Positions 7,410 to 14,587 of a DNA stretch of 41,789 nucleotides are shown piece by piece. Position 1 is the stretch's first letter, and each line of letters opens with the position of its first letter. The notes below the pieces were generated by a model, which saw only the letters and a list, made by a program, of their open reading frames with translations, did no database searches and was not told the origin of the DNA. Origin of the DNA: a virus. Where the stretch lies: IMG/VR virus record IMGVR_UViG_3300046003_004947, positions 1 to 41,789 of that record; one strand, given 5' to 3'. A program made the translations under genes and the position numbers.

Positions 7410-9289
7410 TGGACTTTCACTACGACGGTCAAATACGCAGATATGTAACACAGTTCATGCGTGTGTTTATTGGATTTAAATATCAAACGGGCGATAAAGA
7501 AGAACGACTAGTACCTGTTATGTACGGTGACTTGACTAGACAAGTGGCCAGTATCATCAAAGATAACAGCGAAAACAAAATGCCTACTGTTCCCCGTATT
7601 TCTTGTTATATCACAGGATTAGAATTAGATACCAGCAGACTAGCAGACAGCACATTTGTTAGTAAGGTAAATGTACGAGAACGCACCTATGAAGATGTTG
7701 CAGGGCAACGAGTATATGGTACTGAACAAGGTGCAGGGTATACTGTTGAAAGACTGATGCCAACTCCGTTTAAGCTGCGAGTCAAAGCAGATGTGTGGAC
7801 ATCTAATACAGATCAAAAACTGCAATTGCTTGAGCAAATATTAATTTTGTTTAATCCAAGTCTTGAAGTTCAGACCACAGACAACTATGTTGATTGGACT
7901 AGTCTCAGTGTAATCTATCTTACCAGTACCAATTTTAGTTCTAGGTCAATACCACAAGGTACAGATACAGATATAGACATTGCCAGTTTAGAATTCGAAA
8001 TGCCTATATACATCAGTCCTCCTACCAAAGTCAAGAAGCTAGGTGTTGTTCGTGCAGTTATCAACAACATGTTTACCAATACAGGCGATGCAGTTAACAT
8101 CAACAATTTAATTTATAATGACGGCGATCTTCAAACCGCAATTGAATACAAACGCTACGGAATTGTTATGCTCAAAGCAGACAACGGTGTTGCTGGAGAT
8201 TACAATATCAGTATTGTTGATGTTGGACAGGCTGTACTCGACGCTGGTCTAGATTTACCTCCTGAAAAGATTGGTAAGAAACTTGACTGGCAGTTGGTAT
8301 TAGATCAGTATGGTGGTTATAAACAAGGTGTTAGTAGAATTACTTTTAAACAACCTAATGGTAGTGAACTAGTTGGTTCTATCGCTGTTAACCCTATAGA
8401 TCCTACTCTGTTAGTTGTATCTATGGATATGGATACTGTTCCAGGCAACACTTTAATAACCACAGGCAGATATCCCGATAACACAGTTTATACCAGTGTG
8501 CGTTCAGCAAGCAAAGGCACAATAGATGCTATTATTAATCCCTATAACTTTAATCCCCTAACCACATACGGATCAAAAGCAAATTATCCTGTTGGTTTGA
8601 GATATCTAATGTTGGATGATCTAAACATGTTCCTTGCACCAACTCGGGCGGCCAGCATCGCTACCAATATCATTGACACTGACATAGATTATTATAGAAT
8701 TGTTAGACCAGATCAACGACAAAAGGCCAGTGCTTCTAACTTGCCAAGAAGTTACAGCAACATATATCAAACCAAAGTGTATGTTAACGGCGTTGAAGTA
8801 GGATTTACAGAAGTTGAAGATGGTGGATTATTTGAAACTTTTTCGTCAACCAGTTACAGAACAGTGTCAGGCAAGTATAAAATACGACTGAATGAATTTC
8901 CTCCGCTAGAAGACAGCAATGGCGATGCCAGTGTTATAAAATATACCATTGAGAAATATACCTATCCAGACTGGTTCTCAGAAGGTGATGATCCCGATAC
9001 CGAAACTGTTGAAACTGATGTCTACTTGCCAGGTAAGCCAGAGCGTAGTTCAGGACCAACTGCTTGGAAAAATCTAGACGATTCAGATACCTACATCAAG
9101 GCCAACAGCATTATTGAATGGAATGGCAGTCGTTGGGTCAGTGTTTTTGATCCGGAAGAAGTCACAACCAATCTATATATTACTAATCTACGAACTGGTA
9201 TACAATATAAATGGGATGGAGTTCAGTGGTTGAAATCCTTTGAGGGTGAGTACTTGCCAGGATCTTGGAGATTGACTCTAAATCCGTAA
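7409..9289 (+). CDS. 15: Tail sheath stabiliser/completion protein, T4 gp15-like, with long extension
   Basis: T4 gp15 caps the tail and stabilises the sheath before head joining. The first roughly 210 residues follow the gp15 pattern: MDFHYDGQIRRYVTQFMRVF, LVPVMYGD, IPRISCYI-type sequence, then LEQILILFNPSLEV and FEMPIYISPP. T4 gp15 has 272 residues; here there are 626. The additional C-terminal region (about 215-626) is beta-rich without a function I recognise. It ends in two WNG/WDG modules (IIEWNGSRWVSVF and YKWDGVQWLKSF) like those in gp14 and gp18. The ATG overlaps the gp14 stop, and the next gene starts 10 bp after its stop, so gp14, gp15 and the two small downstream genes form one operon. 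Confidence 0.8.
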   Translation: MDFHYDGQIRRYVTQFMRVFIGFKYQTGDKEERLVPVMYGDLTRQVASIIKDNSENKMPTVPRISCYITGLELDTSRLADSTFVSKVNVRERTYEDVAGQRVYGTEQGAGYTVERLMPTPFKLRVKADVWTSNTDQKLQLLEQILILFNPSLEVQTTDNYVDWTSLSVIYLTSTNFSSRSIPQGTDTDIDIASLEFEMPIYISPPTKVKKLGVVRAVINNMFTNTGDAVNINNLIYNDGDLQTAIEYKRYGIVMLKADNGVAGDYNISIVDVGQAVLDAGLDLPPEKIGKKLDWQLVLDQYGGYKQGVSRITFKQPNGSELVGSIAVNPIDPTLLVVSMDMDTVPGNTLITTGRYPDNTVYTSVRSASKGTIDAIINPYNFNPLTTYGSKANYPVGLRYLMLDDLNMFLAPTRAASIATNIIDTDIDYYRIVRPDQRQKASASNLPRSYSNIYQTKVYVNGVEVGFTEVEDGGLFETFSSTSYRTVSGKYKIRLNEFPPLEDSNGDASVIKYTIEKYTYPDWFSEGDDPDTETVETDVYLPGKPERSSGPTAWKNLDDSDTYIKANSIIEWNGSRWVSVFDPEEVTTNLYITNLRTGIQYKWDGVQWLKSFEGEYLPGSWRLTLNP

Positions 9290-9299
9290 TAAGTACTGG

Positions 9300-9692
9300 A
9301 TGCAACAACGAGCCGGCTTATTATTTCTAGCAAGGACCACAGGAAGAATTCTGCTTATTCTACAGGATGAAAAGTGGACTGTACCTACATTTGCTAGATC
9401 TGCATCACTGTTAGAAGATGCAGAGGTGTTGCTTAAAGATTATCACTCAGGTAGAATACTGCCTATTGAGTTATACCTCAGCGAAGATCGTGGGTTTGAA
9501 TACGGAACCTATGTTTGTCTAGTTGCTGACGAGTTTTTAACTCAAGCTGTACCAACCCTAGCATGGTGCGGTCTAGATTATCTCCCCAAACAACTACACA
9601 GTGGGCTCAAGACCACATTAAATAATCAGCTGATACGCACAAAAATTGATACCATAATGGAGTTAGAAAATGCTGAACACTATAGAAAATAG
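9300..9692 (+). CDS. Nudix-like protein without a visible Nudix box
   Basis: A 130-residue protein starting MQQRAGLLFLARTTGRILLIL, which has the opening beta-hairpin character of Nudix-fold proteins (a phosphohydrolase fold). Homologues in T4-like marine phages are often annotated as Nudix hydrolases. I cannot find the catalytic signature GX5EX7REUXEEXGU: after KWTVPTF comes ARSASLLEDAEVLLKDY with no REXXEE. Enzymatic activity is therefore doubtful, and the fold may serve binding or assembly. It follows gp15 by 10 bp and overlaps the next gene by 23 bp, so it belongs to the gp14-gp15 operon. No strong ribosome site is seen. Confidence 0.55.
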   Translation: MQQRAGLLFLARTTGRILLILQDEKWTVPTFARSASLLEDAEVLLKDYHSGRILPIELYLSEDRGFEYGTYVCLVADEFLTQAVPTLAWCGLDYLPKQLHSGLKTTLNNQLIRTKIDTIMELENAEHYRK

Positions 9693-9933
9693 CGAAGTAT
9701 TCAAAAAAGAATTTTACATGTTTAGTGAAAGAATTTTACGGATTCAAGATGAAACTGTGAAAAAAGAATTAAGTTCAAAGTTAAATGAACTGTTAAAAGA
9801 AGTTCGACAGATAGACAGTCAACATAGAGATAGCTTTGACAAAAAAACAGTTTCTTCAACAGTTCCTGAATCAAGAACCAAACTAATGGAACTACGAAGA
9901 TACTTAGATACAAGGTTAAAAGAAGTTAATTAA
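9670..9933 (+). CDS. Small charged, probably coiled-coil protein
   Basis: An 87-residue protein rich in Lys, Glu and Leu. Heptad-like spacing in VKKELSSKLNELLKEVRQI and again in LMELRRYLDTRLKEV suggests two alpha-helices. No cysteines, signal peptide or membrane segment is present. It overlaps the end of the Nudix-like gene by 23 bp in another frame and ends 77 bp before groES. I do not recognise the family. The call rests on gene spacing, start codon and a plausible helical composition. Confidence 0.6.
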   Translation: MLNTIENSEVFKKEFYMFSERILRIQDETVKKELSSKLNELLKEVRQIDSQHRDSFDKKTVSSTVPESRTKLMELRRYLDTRLKEVN

Positions 9934-9964
9934 ACCATAAAATTAAAAACACCGTTATCAGCCT

Positions 9965-9972
9965 TATAAATA
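9965..9972 (+). promoter_or_regulatory. Perfect T4-type late promoter before groES (TATAAATA)
   Basis: TATAAATA is an exact match to the T4 late consensus. The predicted start near 9978 gives a leader of about 33 nt containing AGGAGA (10001-10006) before the groES ATG. I see no CIRCE-like heat-shock inverted repeat, so control looks phage-type. Confidence 0.75.
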
Positions 9973-10010
9973 CACCATTATAAACTGAGCATAGAACTTA
10001 AGGAGAAATA

Positions 10011-10313
10011 ATGACCAGTAAAATTCAGCCTAGCGGCGATAGAGTACTTGTTAAAAAAATAGAAGATGATAATAAAACTAAAACCGGATTAGTTTTACCA
10101 GACGATGTTAAAGAACGCCCTACTAAAGGTGAAATCTTAGAAGTAGGCGAAGGCAAAACTAATGACGACGGAAAATTGTTACCTATAGGATTTAAAAAAG
10201 GTGATTTAATAATCTACCCCAAGTACTCAGGACACCCAGTAAAAGTTGACGGTGAGGAATTTTTAATCCTCGACAGTAAAGAAATTTTAGCAATTTTAAA
10301 GGAAGAAAACTAA
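10011..10313 (+). CDS. groES: Co-chaperonin GroES
   Basis: This is the ten-kilodalton lid of the chaperonin folding chamber. The 100 residues have the usual GroES plan: the start IQPSGDRVLVKKIED, a mobile loop around KTKTGLVLPDD that carries the hydrophobic contact to GroEL, then KGEILEVGEG, the KKGDLIIYPKYSG segment and the terminal FLILDSKEILAIL. It looks like a true GroES rather than the divergent T4 gp31, which replaces GroES in T4. It has a strong AGGAGA ribosome site and its own late promoter. groEL begins one base after its stop codon, so the pair is one operon. Confidence 0.95.
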   Translation: MTSKIQPSGDRVLVKKIEDDNKTKTGLVLPDDVKERPTKGEILEVGEGKTNDDGKLLPIGFKKGDLIIYPKYSGHPVKVDGEEFLILDSKEILAILKEEN

Positions 10314-10314
10314 T

Positions 10315-11976
10315 ATGCCAATTAATCCACGGGTGGTTAATACCGGCCCAGAAACTAAAAAGAAACTAATAAACGGTGTAAACATACTAGCAAATGCTGT
10401 AAAGTCAACACTTGGCCCAAAGGGCAGAAATGTAATTATTCAAAGAACTTACGGTCCACCTCAAGTGACCAAAGACGGAGTTACAGTGGCTAGAGAGATC
10501 TTTCTTCAAGATCCGTTAGAAGACATGGGCTCTCGATTAGTTAAACAAGCCGCTAATCAGACCGCAGATGATATTGGTGATGGTACAACCACTGCTACAG
10601 TACTGGCTCAAGCAATGATTCGCGAAGGATCTAAGTATCAAGCCACTGGTATCAGTGGAGTTAATCTCAAAAGAGGAATTGATAAAGCTGTCGAAATTGT
10701 AGTCGAGGGGCTAGGAAAAATTAGTAAGCCTTGCGATACAGCAGAAACAATAAAAAATGTTGCAACTATATCTGCAAACAGCGACGAGAAAATGGGACAG
10801 ATTATTGCAGATGCTTATACCTCAGTAGGCCATACTGGTGCAATCAGTGTTGAAACCAGCACACAGTTAACAGACGAACTAGTGATTGTTAATGGTTTAC
10901 AATATGATCACGGATACTATTCTCCGTACTTTATCAATTCTGATAAACAAAAATGCATACTAGAAAATCCCTATATTTTAATTTTAGATAGACCTATTCT
11001 AAATATTAATGATTTAGTTCCTATTCTCGAAAAGTTAGCTGAATCTAAGCGACCATTTTTAATCATGGCTGAGCAAATCAATAACGATGCCTTGGCTACG
11101 CTGGTATTGAATAATGCAAACGGCCATATTAAATGTTGTGCCGTACGATCGCCTGACTGGAAAGGCGAAAAAAGGAAATATCTCATTGAAGATGTTGCAG
11201 TACTTACTGGAGGAACTGTATTTTCGGATGAAAATGGCAAGCGACCCGAAAATGCTGTATTAGAAGATTTGGGCCAATGTAATCGAATTGAAGTTACTAA
11301 AGACTCCACAACCATTATTGGCGGACATGGTGATAAGAGTAAAATTTCTTCTAGGATTTCTTCTATACAACAAGAAATTGAAGATTTAAGTATTGGCCCA
11401 AAAACTTTTACCAAGGTTGACATGGAAGCAAGAGTATCGAAATTGCTAGGAGGCGTTGCTCTAATTAGAGTAGGTGGCGCAACCACTCCAGAAATAAATG
11501 AGAAAAAAGATCGATATGACGATTCATTACATGCTACTAGAGCTGCCATGAAGGAAGGTGTTGTAGCCGGGGGTGGAGTGGCATATGTTCGACTTATTAA
11601 ACTGTTAGAAAATTTTGCAACAGGAAACAAAGAACAAGATGCCGGAGTTAAAGTTGTCATTGACTCGCTATCTGAACCGCTAAGACAAATTGCCGAAAAC
11701 TCAGGTGATAAGCCCGATGTGGTTATAGACAAAGTGTTAAATTTAGAATCAGATTGTGGTTACGATGCTTCAAACGGACAATTTGGTAATATGTTTGATA
11801 TAGGTATTATTGATCCAACTAAGGTAGTTAAGACTGCGCTGATTAATGCAAGTTCAGTTGCAGGACTATTGTTAACAACCGAATGTGCAATATATGAAAT
11901 ACCTCCAAAGGTAGACGATATTAATCAACCCGGAACATCTGCAGGTCATGAATTACCACCTCACTTTAATAACTAA
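10315..11976 (+). CDS. groEL: Chaperonin GroEL (phage-encoded)
   Basis: ATP-driven folding chamber subunit, 553 residues, full length (E. coli GroEL has 548). Conserved blocks are all present: TLGPKGRNVII and KDGVTVAREI, the ATP-site motif DIGDGTTTATVLAQA, the apical region GLQYDHGYYSPYFI, the intermediate-domain return motif IRVGGATTPEINEKKDR with DDSLHATRAA, and EGVVAGGGVAY. The usual C-terminal Gly-Gly-Met tail is missing; the protein ends GHELPPHFNN instead. Within a phage late operon with GroES it probably folds capsid or other late proteins independently of the host chaperonin. Its base composition is AT-rich like its neighbours, so no recent transfer is obvious. A strong terminator follows. 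Confidence 0.97.
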   Translation: MPINPRVVNTGPETKKKLINGVNILANAVKSTLGPKGRNVIIQRTYGPPQVTKDGVTVAREIFLQDPLEDMGSRLVKQAANQTADDIGDGTTTATVLAQAMIREGSKYQATGISGVNLKRGIDKAVEIVVEGLGKISKPCDTAETIKNVATISANSDEKMGQIIADAYTSVGHTGAISVETSTQLTDELVIVNGLQYDHGYYSPYFINSDKQKCILENPYILILDRPILNINDLVPILEKLAESKRPFLIMAEQINNDALATLVLNNANGHIKCCAVRSPDWKGEKRKYLIEDVAVLTGGTVFSDENGKRPENAVLEDLGQCNRIEVTKDSTTIIGGHGDKSKISSRISSIQQEIEDLSIGPKTFTKVDMEARVSKLLGGVALIRVGGATTPEINEKKDRYDDSLHATRAAMKEGVVAGGGVAYVRLIKLLENFATGNKEQDAGVKVVIDSLSEPLRQIAENSGDKPDVVIDKVLNLESDCGYDASNGQFGNMFDIGIIDPTKVVKTALINASSVAGLLLTTECAIYEIPPKVDDINQPGTSAGHELPPHFNN

Positions 11977-11992
11977 CCATTAACTAGAAGTG

Positions 11993-12020
11993 AAAAAGCG
12001 GAGCAATGCTCCGCTTTTTT
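11993..12020. terminator. Bidirectional rho-independent terminator after groEL
   Basis: A 12-bp perfect stem (AAAAAGCGGAGC, loop AAT, GCTCCGCTTTTT) has A and T tracts on both sides, so it works on both strands. It lies between groEL (plus) and the convergent gene at 12040-12456 (minus). Confidence 0.92.
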
Positions 12021-12039
12021 CTTGAATAAATTTTTTAAT

Positions 12040-12456
12040 TTATGGTTTTGTAGGCCAAGTAATTTCGTATGGAAATCCTGCTTGATCAGGAACTGCTCTA
12101 AGCGCCTGCCTATATGTGCTCCAAGCCGATTTTTGTGGCGCAGTTAAGCTACTTGATGATTCGGTCCAATCTGATTTTAGTAAAAGACTATCTCTTTCTT
12201 CTCTAGCTTCAAGTTCTAACTGAGTTTGTGTTTTTGGGTGCTTAGGGTAATTTGTTGGGGGGAAAGGAACTTCACCAAATTCTCCAGAATTTAATCGAGT
12301 CCACATTTCTCGTTGAAATGCTTCGGCGCCTACTCGGTGTGCATAGAATGGCACAGCAAAAGAAACTTCTGCAAACTTAATATGACAGTAGATATCATTG
12401 TCAAGATCTGTGCCTCTCTGTATAATAGAGACTGATTCAATTGTAAGCGTATTCAT
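12040..12456 (-). CDS. Tail assembly chaperone-like protein (Phage_tail_APC type)
   Basis: A 138-residue protein. Its second half has the hallmark pattern of phage tail/tail-fibre assembly proteins: ERDSLLLKSDWTESS, then AWSTYRQALRAVPDQ, then GFPYEITWPTKP, matching the R-D-x-L-L-x-x-S-D-W ... W-x-x-Y-R-Q-x-L-R ... F-P ... W-P signature of that family. The N-terminal half (about 1-70) is not recognised. Such proteins assist assembly of tail or fibre proteins and may not be part of the virion. It has a GGAGA ribosome site and a CATAAATA late promoter, and it shares the groEL terminator. Confidence 0.7.
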   Translation of the reverse strand: MNTLTIESVSIIQRGTDLDNDIYCHIKFAEVSFAVPFYAHRVGAEAFQREMWTRLNSGEFGEVPFPPTNYPKHPKTQTQLELEAREERDSLLLKSDWTESSSSLTAPQKSAWSTYRQALRAVPDQAGFPYEITWPTKP

Positions 12457-12484
12457 TTATTTCTCCGTAGACCATTTGTTATTG

Positions 12485-12492
12485 TATTTATG
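12485..12492 (-). promoter_or_regulatory. Late promoter of the tail assembly chaperone-like gene (CATAAATA)
   Basis: CATAAATA on the minus strand. The predicted start at about 12479 leaves a 23-nt leader with GGAGA before the ATG at 12456. Confidence 0.65.
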
Positions 12493-12517
12493 TTTTTTTA
12501 AAAATATTTAGGCACAT

Positions 12518-13150
12518 TTATTTAAATTTAAAGCCCAATCCTGGCCGTTTATCGTAGGCATATTCTGGATAGTACGGGCCATCCTTGTTGATATAGTGTA
12601 AAAATGCTTGAACTTGCCAACTTCCTTTATCAGCAACAAACGGATCTCTCCAATGCTCTACTTCGCAACCGCGATATACAATAATATCTCCTGGTTTTTG
12701 CGATAGCATTTTTCCAATATTATTTATCGACGAAACTTCTTCTATAATATTAAGGTTTGTGCCTACGTACATCCCCCAATTATAGTCCGAAGGAGCGTTA
12801 ACATAGTTATAACCTAGACATACAGTTGTACTGATTTCACAACTAACTCTATCAGTGTGTTTTTCTAGTGTCATCCCCGGACGGTACACTCTAAAATAAC
12901 TGTAAGTAGGACATAGTTCTAATCCGGTATGCATTTCCATATGCGGTTTCATAAAAATCATTAATGTTTCCATTAATAAATCTCCATAAACCGAATGAGC
13001 AAATGGAACTTGCCCTTCTGCTTCTTCTTTAAGAGGAGCGACTGATTCTTGCAACAATGCATATTGTGCTACTAGGTTGCAGACTTCGCGAGGAATTATA
13101 CTTTTGAGATCTAAATATGAATTTTTTTTAAATAATTCTGGATTATTCAT
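12518..13150 (-). CDS. 2OG-Fe(II) oxygenase-like protein (210 aa)
   Basis: Probable 2-oxoglutarate/iron-dependent hydroxylase. The ATG at 13150 overlaps the preceding stop in ATGA; the frame is open further upstream, but inside that gene. The iron ligands can be read as H98-T-D100 (in EKHTDR) and H166 (in CEVEHWRDP), with W178-x-V-Q-A-F after it as the last strand. Proximal to it, YSYFRVYRPGM is the usual strand before HxD. The 2OG-anchoring Arg or Lys at the expected place is less clear (R168 or K175). The gene is last of six in a minus-strand run from 17969 and the end of the halogenase/oxygenase operon. The substrate is unknown. Confidence 0.78.
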   Translation of the reverse strand: MNNPELFKKNSYLDLKSIIPREVCNLVAQYALLQESVAPLKEEAEGQVPFAHSVYGDLLMETLMIFMKPHMEMHTGLELCPTYSYFRVYRPGMTLEKHTDRVSCEISTTVCLGYNYVNAPSDYNWGMYVGTNLNIIEEVSSINNIGKMLSQKPGDIIVYRGCEVEHWRDPFVADKGSWQVQAFLHYINKDGPYYPEYAYDKRPGLGFKFK

Positions 13151-13944
13151 TTGAACGGATATCCTAAATTCCATGCTACTAAACTGTATCGAGTCCCTTT
13201 TGTAACCGGTGTTACTTGATGGTATACATGAGACGGAAAAACTATTATAGAGCCTCTTGGTCGTATTTCTGCACATTCGTGATATCTATCTTCTCTGTGC
13301 GGGCCTAGATCAAATTTTAAATTACCGCCTTCATAAGTAGCTGGATCACTAAGACTAATTGTAACGCTTAATTTTCTAATTTTTCCAGCTTTTAACGGAT
13401 TATCAATCAAGTGAGCTGCTTCGGGAACAAATGATCCATCACCGGCCAATAAAGGAGTCCCATCTTCATTTAATTTAAATTTATGTATAGTTGGATCAAA
13501 CAATTCATATTTGTCAGCTCCTGAATCAGCATGCCATCCGTAGAATTGATTTACTCCATATTTTGTAAACTGGAGGTCCTCTGTAAAATCCCAATCGAAG
13601 TTCCAGCCGGCTAATTTATTTGCTTCATGAACATATGGCCAGATCATGTTGTATAGCCGTGGGTCATTAAGCCAAGCAACATTAGAATCTCTCACGTGCA
13701 TATTGTTTAAACTGTTACCACTTTTTGTGATGTCTTCGACGGTGCTATCAGCAATTGTTATTGTATTGGTTTTAGTATCTAAAGATTGTTTATGCTTCCA
13801 ATCTCCGGTAACTCCATTGACTGCTGCATCCCCATAATCCTGGCGAGCTTTATGCATTGTTTCTAAACCAAGCTCTAAAATTGATTCGCAGACTTGATCA
13901 GATAATGCACTAACAAAGTACCAATAATTATAAGGCAGTATCAT
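13147..13944 (-). CDS. 2OG-Fe(II) oxygenase (PKHD/Tpa1-like, 265 aa)
   Basis: Prolyl-hydroxylase-like 2OG oxygenase with a full active site: H138-A-D140 in GWHADSG, distal H242 in SHVYHQV and the 2OG-binding R252 in KGTRYSLVAW. The core strands LSVTISLSDPATYEGGNLKF and GSIIVFPSHVYHQVTPV are typical of PKHD-type hydroxylases, which act on peptidyl proline or other residues in known members. It overlaps both neighbours by 4 nt (ATGA), so the three oxygenase genes are translated as a coupled set. An unusual segment between the HxD and the core (about 145-185) is probably an extra loop. Confidence 0.9.
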   Translation of the reverse strand: MILPYNYWYFVSALSDQVCESILELGLETMHKARQDYGDAAVNGVTGDWKHKQSLDTKTNTITIADSTVEDITKSGNSLNNMHVRDSNVAWLNDPRLYNMIWPYVHEANKLAGWNFDWDFTEDLQFTKYGVNQFYGWHADSGADKYELFDPTIHKFKLNEDGTPLLAGDGSFVPEAAHLIDNPLKAGKIRKLSVTISLSDPATYEGGNLKFDLGPHREDRYHECAEIRPRGSIIVFPSHVYHQVTPVTKGTRYSLVAWNLGYPFK

Positions 13945-14546
13945 CTAAAAATTGTTCCGTGGATATGACCCACAATAATATTTTTATGACCAGAAGTAAC
14001 TTCTTTTATTCTGTATGGCAAGAACGACGGAAATACTATCAATGAGCCAACCTCATTGATATTACTGGCTGAAGTATCAGTATTTAGAAATTCAATTTCT
14101 CCTCCAGTATATTCCGATGAATCATTTAAATTAATAATAAAACTAAGTTTTCTAGTTGCCGCCATTGGAGTAATGTCAATGTGCCAATTGTAAAAATCTC
14201 CGGTTGAATATTGATATACTTGTGGGAAATCTTGATCAATAATTCCTAAAAGTTTGAAATCATAAACTTCGTCATTGGCTTGTTTAGTTACTGCTCTAAT
14301 ATTTTCAAAAGGAAAGCCGGCAACTTCACCTCTAAGTTTCTGCCTTTTAGCGCGGTGTATATCACCATCGCCTATAACTCTTGCATCTAAATATAAATCT
14401 TCAATGCAACTTTCTAGTATTTTATTACAATCTTCTTTAGAAAATAGCATAGCTTTATTCATTGACATAATGTCTAACGATGCTAGTTTTGCTATGCCAA
14501 CTTCTAAAGATTGCGGCTCCAGTGTAAATTCGGTATTATTTTCCAT
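13941..14546 (-). CDS. 2OG-oxygenase fold protein with altered metal site (201 aa)
   Basis: It belongs to the same family as the next gene (13147-13944) by its core strands, LSFIINLNDSSEYTGGEIEF and GSLIVFPSFLPYRIKEV. H122-I-D124 (in NWHIDITP) keeps the first two ligands. Aligning the last strands with the neighbour puts Y178 where the distal iron His should be and K188 where the 2OG Arg should be. It may bind metal differently, work as a partner subunit, or be inactive. It starts from its own AGGAG site and has a possible late promoter variant TATAAGTA at 14563-14570. Its stop overlaps the next gene by 4 nt. Confidence 0.82.
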   Translation of the reverse strand: MENNTEFTLEPQSLEVGIAKLASLDIMSMNKAMLFSKEDCNKILESCIEDLYLDARVIGDGDIHRAKRQKLRGEVAGFPFENIRAVTKQANDEVYDFKLLGIIDQDFPQVYQYSTGDFYNWHIDITPMAATRKLSFIINLNDSSEYTGGEIEFLNTDTSASNINEVGSLIVFPSFLPYRIKEVTSGHKNIIVGHIHGTIFR

Positions 14547-14562
14547 AAGTGTCTCCTATACA

Positions 14563-14570
14563 TACTTATA
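14563..14570 (-). promoter_or_regulatory. Possible late promoter variant (TATAAGTA)
   Basis: TATAAGTA on the minus strand matches the late consensus at 7 of 8. It lies in the 41-bp gap between the 389-residue halogenase-like gene and the 201-residue oxygenase-like gene. The predicted start at about 14557 falls at the AGGAG site. Confidence 0.4.
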
Positions 14571-14587
14571 ATTTTAGATGGTGTCAA

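Noticed and set aside
10971-11732. A 253-codon open frame on the minus strand opposite groEL
   Set aside because: It lies wholly within a full-length, strongly conserved groEL, has no ribosome site or promoter, and its translation is Ser/Pro-rich shadow sequence.
13151-13276. 42-residue upstream extension of the 210-aa oxygenase
   Set aside because: The extension lies inside the preceding oxygenase gene in another frame; the ATG at 13150 has the same ATGA coupling as its neighbours.
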